In this document: one piece after another, positions 17,063-24,692 of the stretch
Layout: each line of letters begins with the position of its first letter
Numbering within the stretch: the first letter of the stretch is position 1
Origin: JAJTFW01 sp964584995
GTDB taxonomy: Bacteria > Bacteroidota > Bacteroidia > AKYH767-A > OLB10
Length of the DNA: 25,094 nucleotides
Assembly: GCA_964584995.1 (NCBI GenBank)
Contig: CAZPCA010000023.1
Span: forward strand, 1-25,094
Reading direction: 5' to 3'
Notes under the pieces: model-generated
What the model saw: the letters and a program-made list of their open reading frames with translations, nothing else
Databases searched by the model: none
What the model was told of the DNA's origin: nothing
Program-made: the position numbers and the translations under genes

Positions 17063-18337
17063 ATGAGTGAATTCAGCAAAGAAGGATACATGAACATGGA
17101 GCTGCTTCGCTTCACCACAGCCGGCAGTGTCGATGACGGAAAAAGCACGCTTATCGGGCGCTTACTCTACGACTCCAAGCAGATTTTCGAAGACCAGCTG
17201 GAAGCCATTGAACAGCGCAGCCAGCAACGCGGCTTCGAACATGTGGACCTGAGTTTGCTCGTAGACGGACTAAAAGCCGAGCGAGAGCAGGGGATCACGA
17301 TCGATGTAGCCTACCGTTATTTTGCCACACCTAAACGGAAGTTCATCATCGCCGACACGCCGGGCCATGTGCAGTACACGCGCAACATGGTCACCGGTGC
17401 ATCCACCGCCAATGCCGCACTGATCCTGGTCGATGCCCGCAAGGGTGTGCTGGAACAGACGATTCGTCATTCCTTCATCGCTTCATTGCTGCAAATACCC
17501 CACCTGATCATCTGCATCAACAAGATGGACCTGGTGGAATACAGTGAAAAAGTATTCGAGAAGGTAGTGGATGAGTTCAAGCACCTATCCTCCAAACTGG
17601 ACATCAAAGACGTACATTTCCTTCCCATCAGCGCACTGAAGGGAGACAATGTAGTGGAAAAATCCACCCTGACTCCCTGGTACCAGGGCCCTACCCTGAT
17701 GTACCTGCTGGAGCATCTGCATATCAGCAGCGACGAGAACCATATCGACTGCCGTTTCCCGGTGCAATATGTAGTACGTCCGCAACAGACCGAACACCAC
17801 GATTACAGGGGATACGCCGGCCGTATCTCGAGCGGAATTTTCAAACCGGGCGACAAGATCAAAGTACTCCCCAACGGTGAGAATGCAGTGATCAAGAACA
17901 TCGAACTCTTCGGAGAACGTATCGATGAGGCTTATGCACCGATGTCGGTGACGATGACCCTCGACCGAGATGTGGATATCAGCCGTGGAGACATGATCGT
18001 AAGGGAGAACAATGTGCCGAACGCGGCACAGGAATTCGATGTGATGGTCTGCTGGCTGAACCAACAGAAAATGCAGGCCGGTGGAAAATATGCCTTGCGT
18101 CACACCACCAAGGACGCACGTTGCATCGTGAAGGACATTCGCTACAAAGTTGACATCAACACCCTACACAGGAACGAAGAAGACAAGGACATCGGCATGA
18201 ATGATATCGCGCGGGTGACCCTCAAAACAACTGCCCCTTTGTTCTTCGACTCCTACCGTAAGAACCGCCATACCGGCAGTATCATCCTCATTGACGAGGC
18301 CACCAACGAAACCGTAGGCGCCGGCATGATTGTCTGA
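17063..18337 (+). CDS. cysN: Sulfate adenylyltransferase subunit 1 (GTPase)
   Basis: A 424-residue EF-Tu-like GTPase whose GTP hydrolysis drives APS formation by CysD. G motifs are clear: GSVDDGKST (21-29), GITIDVAYRYF (switch I, 77-87), DTPGH (98-102) and NKMD (153-156). Domains 2 and 3 follow, ending in the common TGSIILIDEATNETVGAGMI. It carries no fused CysC domain; a separate cysC lies upstream. The ATG at 17063 is sixty bases after cysD; that spacer shows no gene or hairpin. The next gene, cysQ, starts twelve bases after its stop. Confidence 0.96.
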   Translation: MSEFSKEGYMNMELLRFTTAGSVDDGKSTLIGRLLYDSKQIFEDQLEAIEQRSQQRGFEHVDLSLLVDGLKAEREQGITIDVAYRYFATPKRKFIIADTPGHVQYTRNMVTGASTANAALILVDARKGVLEQTIRHSFIASLLQIPHLIICINKMDLVEYSEKVFEKVVDEFKHLSSKLDIKDVHFLPISALKGDNVVEKSTLTPWYQGPTLMYLLEHLHISSDENHIDCRFPVQYVVRPQQTEHHDYRGYAGRISSGIFKPGDKIKVLPNGENAVIKNIELFGERIDEAYAPMSVTMTLDRDVDISRGDMIVRENNVPNAAQEFDVMVCWLNQQKMQAGGKYALRHTTKDARCIVKDIRYKVDINTLHRNEEDKDIGMNDIARVTLKTTAPLFFDSYRKNRHTGSIILIDEATNETVGAGMIV

Positions 18338-18349
18338 GGGATCGTAGAT

Positions 18350-19168
18350 ATGGAAAACATCAAGCAACTCCTATCGCTCGCCATCAAGGCATCGGTACAC
18401 GCAGGGGAAGAAATCCGAAAAGTATACGGTACTGCATTCAGTATTGAAATAAAAGACGACAAGAGCCCACTCACGGAAGCCGACAAACGCTCACATGCAG
18501 CGATAGTAAAGGGCCTGGAGCCGTCCTCACTGCCTGTACTCAGTGAAGAAGGACGCAGCATCCCGTATGCAGAAAGAAAATCCTGGGATTACTTCTGGAT
18601 GGTTGATCCACTGGACGGAACAAAAGAGTTCATTAAACGCAACGGCGAATTCACCGTCAACATCGCACTTGTGCATGAGGGCGCTGCCATCATGGGCGTG
18701 ATCTATGCTCCTATCATTGATACCCTTTATTTCGGCAGTATGGGTATGGGTAGTTTTAAGCTAGAGGCTGCCTCAGCAGAAATCTTTGCCCTGCTGGATG
18801 CAGACCTGGATGCCGCCAGCCTTGTACGTCAGGCACAAACCCTTCCTATGCCCCGCAATGGACGGGCTTTTACTGTTGTCGCAAGCCGCTCTCACCTCAG
18901 TGATGAAACATCCGCTTTCATTGATTCCTTGCGCAGTGAACATGGACAACTGGAGATGATTTCAAAGGGCAGCTCGCTTAAACTATGTCTCGTTGCAGAA
19001 GGTGCCGCTGATGTCTATCCACGCTTTGCGCCGACCATGGAATGGGACACCGCCGCAGGACAGGCAATTGCCGTAGCAGCGGGCTTCAAAGTTGTAAAGA
19101 CCGAAAGCCGGGAGCCTGTGGTGTACAATAAAGAAGACCTGCTCAATCCGTGGTTCATTGTGGAGTAG
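18350..19168 (+). CDS. cysQ: 3'(2'),5'-bisphosphate nucleotidase (PAP phosphatase)
   Basis: A 272-residue lithium-sensitive phosphomonoesterase of the inositol monophosphatase fold. Metal ligands are in LSEEG (about 64-68), DPLDGTKEF (86-94) and WDTAAG (232-237). It removes the 3'-phosphate from PAP, the by-product of sulfotransferases, giving AMP and relieving product inhibition. Placed last in the operon after cysN, it closes the sulfation cycle with the sulfotransferase at 12778. Complete; the following 233 bases have no gene. Confidence 0.95.
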   Translation: MENIKQLLSLAIKASVHAGEEIRKVYGTAFSIEIKDDKSPLTEADKRSHAAIVKGLEPSSLPVLSEEGRSIPYAERKSWDYFWMVDPLDGTKEFIKRNGEFTVNIALVHEGAAIMGVIYAPIIDTLYFGSMGMGSFKLEAASAEIFALLDADLDAASLVRQAQTLPMPRNGRAFTVVASRSHLSDETSAFIDSLRSEHGQLEMISKGSSLKLCLVAEGAADVYPRFAPTMEWDTAAGQAIAVAAGFKVVKTESREPVVYNKEDLLNPWFIVE

Positions 19169-19401
19169 AACTCAATTAAATAGCCACTACCGATAACTTA
19201 ACATTTGTTTAAGTGTAGTTTTAATATTTTTTAATCAACGCAGTGTAGTTTTGATTGTCCATCAAACTGAACTATGCTGAGTGTCTTTCAAGTTCTTTCA
19301 GAAAGAATACAGTCCGCACTACTCATATACCAGCTTTCGTTTTTCTGGAATAGTAGAACATCCCATCCGCGAGGTAATAACTTTGCTAATCCGTACTAAG
19401 G
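19169..19401. promoter_or_regulatory. Intergenic region with 30-bp-spaced direct repeat and a -7-like box
   Basis: After the cysQ stop comes an A/T-rich inverted repeat (CTTAAC..TTTAAG, 19197-19213) and T-rich sequence that may act as a weak terminator. The 11-base repeat AGTGTAGTTTT occurs at 19212-19222 and 19242-19252, exactly 30 bases apart, a spacing that suits paired protein binding. TAACTTTG at 19378-19385 matches the Bacteroidota -7 element, 16 bases before the TTG start at 19402, but no TTG lies 17-23 bases upstream of it. Confidence 0.4.
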
Positions 19402-20289
19402 TTGACTTCCGCTTCGCAAATCCATGGCAGTCGTAGGTATGTCGAAGTCGTTATCATATCAGATGTGCATCTTGGCACCTATGGTTGTCACGCCAAAGAG
19501 CTTGCGGAGTATCTACATTCCATCCGTCCGGGGATGCTAATTCTGAATGGAGACATCATTGACATCTGGCAATTCAGTAAAAACTACTTTCCTAAACCGC
19601 ACCTAAAGGTTTTAAAGGAAATCATTTCCCTTGCGGCGAAAGGAACTCCGGTTCATTACATTACCGGAAACCACGATGAAATGTTAAGGAAATTCTCCGG
19701 TTTCGAGTTGGGTAAATTATCAATTGAAGACAAGCTTTTATTAAATATAGACGGAAAAAAAATTTGGATTTTCCATGGCGATGTCTTTGATTTCACCATG
19801 CAGCATGCAAAATGGCTTACCAAATTGGGCGCCGTTGGTTACGACCTACTTATTCTCCTCAACGCCTCTGTCAATTTCATCCTTGAAAAAGCGGGCAGAA
19901 ATCGTATTTCGCTATCCAAGAAAATAAAAAGTAGTGTCAAAAGTGCTGTTAAATACATCAACCGGTTTGAGGAAATTTGTGCAGATATCGCCATCCGCAA
20001 CAAATTCGATTTTGTCGTTTGCGGACACATCCACCAACCTGAAATACGCCATATTCTCACTAAATCCGGACGTGTAACCTACATGAATTCGGGTGATTGG
20101 GTCGAGAATCTAACTGCTCTGGAATACAACGAAGGAAACTGGACCATCTACTATCATCCAATCAAATCGAAAGGTAAAAAAAAGGAAAGACAAGAACCAG
20201 AATCCGATGCTTCGGGTATGGATAGCAAGGCACTATTTCAATTATTGGTGCATGAAATCAACTCGACATCAACATCAACAAGTAAATGA
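19402..20289 (+). CDS. LpxH-like metallophosphoesterase (UDP-2,3-diacylglucosamine diphosphatase family)
   Basis: A 295-residue calcineurin-like phosphoesterase. Metal-binding motifs appear in order: DVHLG (21-25), GDIID (50-54), GNHD (89-92), FHGDVFD, and GHIHQPE near the C-terminal third. The aromatic IWQFSKNYFPK stretch after GDIID is typical of the LpxH-like group in Bacteroidota. The ATG at 19424 is out of frame, so the TTG at 19402 is the best start. The classical enzyme makes lipid X for lipid A. Here the next two genes encode a glycosyltransferase and a glycosidase, not other lipid A genes, so a related lipid or sugar pyrophosphate is also possible. The last four bases overlap the following gene (ATGA). 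The Lys/Glu-rich tail (from about 252) is not needed by the core fold. Confidence 0.8.
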   Translation: MTSASQIHGSRRYVEVVIISDVHLGTYGCHAKELAEYLHSIRPGMLILNGDIIDIWQFSKNYFPKPHLKVLKEIISLAAKGTPVHYITGNHDEMLRKFSGFELGKLSIEDKLLLNIDGKKIWIFHGDVFDFTMQHAKWLTKLGAVGYDLLILLNASVNFILEKAGRNRISLSKKIKSSVKSAVKYINRFEEICADIAIRNKFDFVVCGHIHQPEIRHILTKSGRVTYMNSGDWVENLTALEYNEGNWTIYYHPIKSKGKKKERQEPESDASGMDSKALFQLLVHEINSTSTSTSK

Positions 20290-21353
20290 AAATCCTATAC
20301 GCGATTCAGGGGACGGGAAATGGACATATCAGTCGCGCCTTAGAGATCGTTCCCGCATTACAAAAAAAAGCTAACACCGACATTCTCGTTAGCGCTTCCC
20401 AATGGGAATTATGCCTCCCCTTTCCAATAAACTACCGCCAACATGGATTGGGATTCGTATTCGGCAAGAAAGGAGGAATCGACTTTGTCAATACCTACCT
20501 GAAGATGAACACCAAGCGGTTTATAAACGAGATCAAGTCACTTCCCGTCCATAAATACGATCTTGTCATCAGTGATTTTGAACCTGTATCCGCATGGGCT
20601 TGCCGTCTGAATAAAATCCCGTGTGTGGGTTTGAGTAACCAGGCTGCCACTCTGCATCCACTGGCTCCACGACCGAAAAAAATCGATTCGATTGGCAAAC
20701 TGGTATTACAAAGGTATGCCCCTACAACCAGACAATATGGATTTCACTTCAAAAAAATTGATGAGAACATTTTCACTCCTATCATTCGTCAATCAATTAG
20801 GAAGCAGCTACCAATCAATCAGGGACACTTCACGGTATATCTGCCGTCTTTCGATGATCTCAAAATCTGGAAAAAACTGAAATCCTTTCCAAGTTGTAAA
20901 TTCCATATTTTCAGCAAAAGAAGCAAATGCACCTTCCACGACCAGAATATTAGCATATTTCCATTGGACAATGAGCACTTTGTCCAAAGCCTGAGGAGTG
21001 CTGCAGGCATCATCACCAATGCCGGCTTCGGAACAACTGCTGAAGCATTGTTTTTAGGTAAAAAGTTGCTGATTATCCCAATGAAATCCCAATTTGAACA
21101 ACATTGCAACGCCGCAATGCTTGAAACTATGGGGGTAAAAGCGCTTCCAGGACTGAAAAAAGAACATCTTAAAGAGATTGATGATTGGATCATTAATGGG
21201 AGTACAATACAAGTTAATTATCCCGATGAAACAATGAAAATCCTCGAAAAAATAATGGATGAAAACATCGGAAACATTCAATACAATGAAGATCCGATAG
21301 ATAAAAACGATATCCCAGGACATATTTTCAATCATTCACTCTCCGTCCGTTAA
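20286..21353 (+). CDS. Glycosyltransferase, GT28/MurG-like GT-B fold
   Basis: A 355-residue protein starting MKILYAIQGTGNGHISRALE, the glycine-rich loop of MurG- and diacylglycerol-glucosyltransferase-like enzymes. The second domain has ITNAGFGTTAEALFLGKKLL, where the donor-binding GGxxTxxE-type motif is expected (about residues 240-260), then PMKSQFEQHCNAAML. No signal or membrane span is seen, so it is a peripheral cytoplasmic enzyme. A nucleotide-sugar to lipid acceptor reaction is a family-based guess. Its ATG overlaps the preceding stop by four bases and the next gene begins three bases after its stop. The C-terminal ~40 residues are polar and low in similarity to the fold. Confidence 0.8.
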   Translation: MKILYAIQGTGNGHISRALEIVPALQKKANTDILVSASQWELCLPFPINYRQHGLGFVFGKKGGIDFVNTYLKMNTKRFINEIKSLPVHKYDLVISDFEPVSAWACRLNKIPCVGLSNQAATLHPLAPRPKKIDSIGKLVLQRYAPTTRQYGFHFKKIDENIFTPIIRQSIRKQLPINQGHFTVYLPSFDDLKIWKKLKSFPSCKFHIFSKRSKCTFHDQNISIFPLDNEHFVQSLRSAAGIITNAGFGTTAEALFLGKKLLIIPMKSQFEQHCNAAMLETMGVKALPGLKKEHLKEIDDWIINGSTIQVNYPDETMKILEKIMDENIGNIQYNEDPIDKNDIPGHIFNHSLSVR

Positions 21354-21355
21354 GA

Positions 21356-22711
21356 TTGCCGCCAGAACTCAACACATCACCGTTTCACTGGGGTATAGCC
21401 AGTTCCGCATTTCAAACTGAAGGTGCATTAAATGCTCATAACAGGGGGCCCTCCATCTGGGATGATTTCACATCGAGGAAGTTCAGAAAACCAAATCATC
21501 ACACACCAGCTGAAAGCACTCAGTTTTATTCTCGGTATAAAGATGACGTTGACATTATTCGACAACTTGGCATCCCCAACTTTCGGTTTTCCGTTTCCTG
21601 GTGCCGGATTCTTCCAAATGGTAAAGGAATAGTAAACCAGCATGGTCTTGACTTTTATAAAAAACTGACAGATTACTGCCTTGAGTCGGGCATTCAACCT
21701 TGGATCACGTTATATCATTGGGACCTCCCTGCCGCCCTTGAACGATTAGGCGGTTGGAAAAACAGAGAAATAATATATTGGTTTCAAGAGTATACGCACA
21801 TTATGTTGTCGGCTCTCGCTGACCGAGTCCAATACTGGATGGTGCTGAACGAACCTCTTGCATTCACAGGTGCCGGGTATTTTCTAGGAGTACATGCTCC
21901 CGGAAGAAGAGGGTTCGATAATTTCCTGCCGGCCGCTCATCATGCAGCTCTTGTTCAAGCACAGGGTATAAGGCAAATTCAACAACATAGCAAGGGACTG
22001 AAAGCAGGCACTACATTTTCCTGCTCTTGGATAAGTGCAAACAGCCATTCCGAAAAGGACATTCAAGCAGCACAAAAAGCCGATGCTTTATTGAACCGGT
22101 TTTTCCTGGAACCACTACTGGGCTATGGTTATCCTGTCAGTGATTTACCGTTCTTGAAGAAATTGTATGAATACTTTCTGCCGGGAGATGAGCATCGGCT
22201 GATAGCTTCACCGGATTTCATAGGTGTACAAAATTATACCCGGGAAGTTGTGAAGCACAGTTGCTTTACACCTTATCTACGCTTGAGAACAATACATCCG
22301 GCGAAGCGCAAGGTACCTATGACCGAAATGAATTGGGAAGTACATCCAGAGGGCTTGTACAAAATCCTGATGAAATACGATGCATATCCCGAAATCAAAT
22401 CTATCATTGTTACGGAAAACGGTGCCGCCTTCTTGGATTTTCCTGATGGTGATATTATTCAAGACGCGAAACGCATTTCGTACCTTCAACACTACATTGC
22501 ATCCGTGCTGGAAGCACGTACTGCAAGCGCTAAGATAAACGGGTACTTTGTCTGGTCGCTTACCGATAATTTTGAGTGGACAGAAGGGTTCCGGCCCCGC
22601 TTCGGACTAGTCTATATTGACTATAAAACTCAGCGCAGAATCATCAAATCTTCTGCTTTTTGGTTCAGTGATTACATAAAAGGCCATCCTGCACACATCT
22701 TTAGAAGCTAA
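21356..22711 (+). CDS. Glycoside hydrolase family 1 beta-glycosidase
   Basis: A 451-residue (beta/alpha)8 GH1 enzyme of normal length. The acid/base glutamate is E166 in the NEP motif (WMVLNEP), the nucleophile is E354 in TENG (IIVTENGAA), and the typical YHWDLPAALE, FRFSVSW and SLTDNFEWTEGF segments are present. No signal peptide is seen, so it works in the cytoplasm, on imported or endogenous glucosides. The TTG at 21356, just after the upstream stop, is the best start because no ATG is nearby. Being coupled to an LpxH-like enzyme and a MurG-like transferase is unusual for a degradative beta-glucosidase, and a glycolipid role (hydrolysis or transglycosylation) is worth considering. Complete. 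Confidence 0.93.
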   Translation: MPPELNTSPFHWGIASSAFQTEGALNAHNRGPSIWDDFTSRKFRKPNHHTPAESTQFYSRYKDDVDIIRQLGIPNFRFSVSWCRILPNGKGIVNQHGLDFYKKLTDYCLESGIQPWITLYHWDLPAALERLGGWKNREIIYWFQEYTHIMLSALADRVQYWMVLNEPLAFTGAGYFLGVHAPGRRGFDNFLPAAHHAALVQAQGIRQIQQHSKGLKAGTTFSCSWISANSHSEKDIQAAQKADALLNRFFLEPLLGYGYPVSDLPFLKKLYEYFLPGDEHRLIASPDFIGVQNYTREVVKHSCFTPYLRLRTIHPAKRKVPMTEMNWEVHPEGLYKILMKYDAYPEIKSIIVTENGAAFLDFPDGDIIQDAKRISYLQHYIASVLEARTASAKINGYFVWSLTDNFEWTEGFRPRFGLVYIDYKTQRRIIKSSAFWFSDYIKGHPAHIFRS

Positions 22712-22764
22712 TTTTTTTCAACCATATTCATGGTAAGCGTCCGATTCATCAGTATTACCAATTT

Positions 22765-22799
22765 ACAAAAAAAGGGTCCCGGTACAGCCGGAACCCTTT
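22765..22799 (-). terminator. Rho-independent terminator of the beta-helix gene
   Basis: A strong stem of 12 bp with one mismatch (22771-22782 with 22788-22799, loop TACAG). On the minus strand the stem is followed by a T-rich run (complement of ACAAAAAAA at its left edge), so it terminates the gene ending at 22876. It lacks a T-tract for the plus strand. Confidence 0.85.
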
Positions 22800-22875
22800 C
22801 GGATAAAGAAAATATTAGGAAAAAACTATTTTATTAAACCAGCCATAGCCGATCTTATACAATTTTCACTGTAGA

Positions 22876-24483
22876 TCAATTACAGGTCAGGTTGAACTGG
22901 CCGACAAAGATCAGGAAGTCGGAGGTGTTGGTCACGCCGTCTGAATTGAGGTCAGTGGGACATGGTTGAAGACCCGGAATGACATTGATGACGTTGGTAA
23001 TCGCCCAACGGTTCAACCAAGGCTTTTTGTTGGCTTCAAATGCACCGCGGTAGTTGGCAGGTGCGAAGAAACCATCCGCAGGAGGAGCACAGGAAGTGGA
23101 AATATTGGAGGTAGGAACCATATCCAAAGCGTCTGTCACCTGATTGGTGGAACCGTTGATGTTGAAGATGTAATCAAAGCCTGCGATGCTGTTGGTGTTG
23201 ACGTTGTTGTCGTTGAAGAATTTCACAGAATCAGCACCCGTCAGTTGTACGTTCGCATTGGAAGCGGGGAATGTATTACCCACCCAATGATTGCACTCTA
23301 CTTTTGTCAATCCATTGACCCAGTTCACATAGGAAGAGTCACCGCTGGCGCTTTGAAGGTTCATACCACCACGGAAACCGGTGAAAATTGAGTTATAAAT
23401 CTCCCCTTCAGCGTCGGCTTTGAAGCTGATTCCGAATGGATTTCCGGTAGTTGTACCTGTACCACCTGCACCTGTATTGGAACCGTTACCTATGATAGTC
23501 GCATTGTATACCACGGGATGTGATTTGATGGTAGAAACCGCAGAGGTATATCCACCGAACCATGTGCTTGAACCTTCGTCACCATCCCACTCAAATCCGC
23601 TCTCTCCACCCGGAGCCACTGAGGCAGGAGCTTTAACACCGAAGAGGAATTGCAACTTACCATCGTAATCCATATCCAGATCATACCCGTCGTCGTTCAG
23701 GAACATGAAGTTGAGGTATTTGCAATTTACCGTTCCACCCCACCACTCGATACCGTCGTCGTCGTTGGCAATGATTTCGATGTTTTCAATTGTCGTTCCG
23801 CTACCCACAGCACCCAATGAAAGACCGTTCAACTCGACGTTGGCAGCAGTAGCACCACCGGCATGACGGATGGATACATAACGGAGGATACCGGAGTTAT
23901 CAGAATTGTTGGGAGTAGAACCACCACCGAATACTGAACGGGGGTCTGCGTTCAAACCTTCCATTACCCACTCTCCATTGGCAGTAGTACCACCTCCGGT
24001 AAGTGCGACACCGCCCAGTCGGGCCAGCTGGCCTTTACCGAGAACCTGTATACCACCCCACTCAGCACGGTTGCCAATCGGATAAGTACCGTTCATCGGG
24101 TCGTTGGTAGATGTGAAAACAATAGGACAAGTGACCGTTCCCTGCGCGATGATCTTGGCATCGCGTTGGATGATCAGTGAATTTTGTGGTACGTTGAGAC
24201 CGGTGGGAGCGCCTTTGATAACTGTTCCTGGAGCGATGGTGATGGTTTTGCCTGCACCCACCCACACTTTAGAGTTCAGAATATAGGTGGTATCGCAAAA
24301 CAGGTAAGCGTTGCCCAGCAGGTTACCGTTGGCATCCGTATAATCGCTAAGGTTCTTGGTCGGGCGACTGGAAACGGATGGGCATCCGCAATCTGCGCCG
24401 ATGTTGTTTTGGGCCATGCCCGATGTAACTGCTGAAACCACCATCCCGGTAGCGACAGCCATAAATGTGATAAGTTTTTTCAT
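22876..24483 (-). CDS. Secreted right-handed beta-helix protein with C-terminal dockerin-like loop
   Basis: A 535-residue exported protein; the ATG at 24483 gives a signal peptide MKKLITFMAVATGMVVSAVT (cut after SGMAQ). The mature body is Gly/Asn/Thr-rich with repeated beta-strand turns (ITIAPGTVIKG, SLIIQRDAKIIAQG, IENIEIIANDDDGIEWWGG, KYLNFMFLNDDGYDLDMDYDG) like other Bacteroidota surface proteins often mislabelled as transporters. The last 25 residues read DLNSDGVTNTSDFLIF, a single calcium-binding loop of the dockerin type I pattern (D-x-N-x-D-G-x-x-N-x-x-D), ending in a Cys. No enzyme active site is recognised. It is monocistronic, with its own promoter (24533-24562) and terminator. It is probably a cell-surface or secreted adhesin or carbohydrate-related protein. 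Confidence 0.85.
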   Translation of the reverse strand: MKKLITFMAVATGMVVSAVTSGMAQNNIGADCGCPSVSSRPTKNLSDYTDANGNLLGNAYLFCDTTYILNSKVWVGAGKTITIAPGTVIKGAPTGLNVPQNSLIIQRDAKIIAQGTVTCPIVFTSTNDPMNGTYPIGNRAEWGGIQVLGKGQLARLGGVALTGGGTTANGEWVMEGLNADPRSVFGGGSTPNNSDNSGILRYVSIRHAGGATAANVELNGLSLGAVGSGTTIENIEIIANDDDGIEWWGGTVNCKYLNFMFLNDDGYDLDMDYDGKLQFLFGVKAPASVAPGGESGFEWDGDEGSSTWFGGYTSAVSTIKSHPVVYNATIIGNGSNTGAGGTGTTTGNPFGISFKADAEGEIYNSIFTGFRGGMNLQSASGDSSYVNWVNGLTKVECNHWVGNTFPASNANVQLTGADSVKFFNDNNVNTNSIAGFDYIFNINGSTNQVTDALDMVPTSNISTSCAPPADGFFAPANYRGAFEANKKPWLNRWAITNVINVIPGLQPCPTDLNSDGVTNTSDFLIFVGQFNLTCN

Positions 24484-24532
24484 GTGTGAAACAGAATATG
24501 ATTTTTTGATTTGAAATATCAGCTTGTGCGGA

Positions 24533-24562
24533 CAAATGTAGAGCTGCAATACTACCTGTCAA
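24533..24562 (-). promoter_or_regulatory. Promoter of the beta-helix gene
   Basis: On the minus strand a TTG (24562-24560) and TACATTTG (24540-24533) are separated by exactly 19 bases, a perfect fit to the Bacteroidota pattern TTG-N17-23-TAnnTTTG. Transcription would start a few bases further on, leaving a leader of roughly 45 bases before the ATG at 24483. Confidence 0.72.
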
Positions 24563-24692
24563 TATCCCTTAACTTATGAAAACGTTATATGTAGTTAAAG
24601 CAAGTATTAACGAGCTTGGCCGTATAGGAGAAAGTGGGTGAACTGTAAGCTTCAATGACTGGAAAAATGCAGGGAAGCTATTCCGCCACAGG

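Noticed and set aside
22721..22734. ACCAT-ATTC-ATGGT hairpin after the GH1 gene as a terminator
   Set aside because: Only five base pairs and no T-tract after it.
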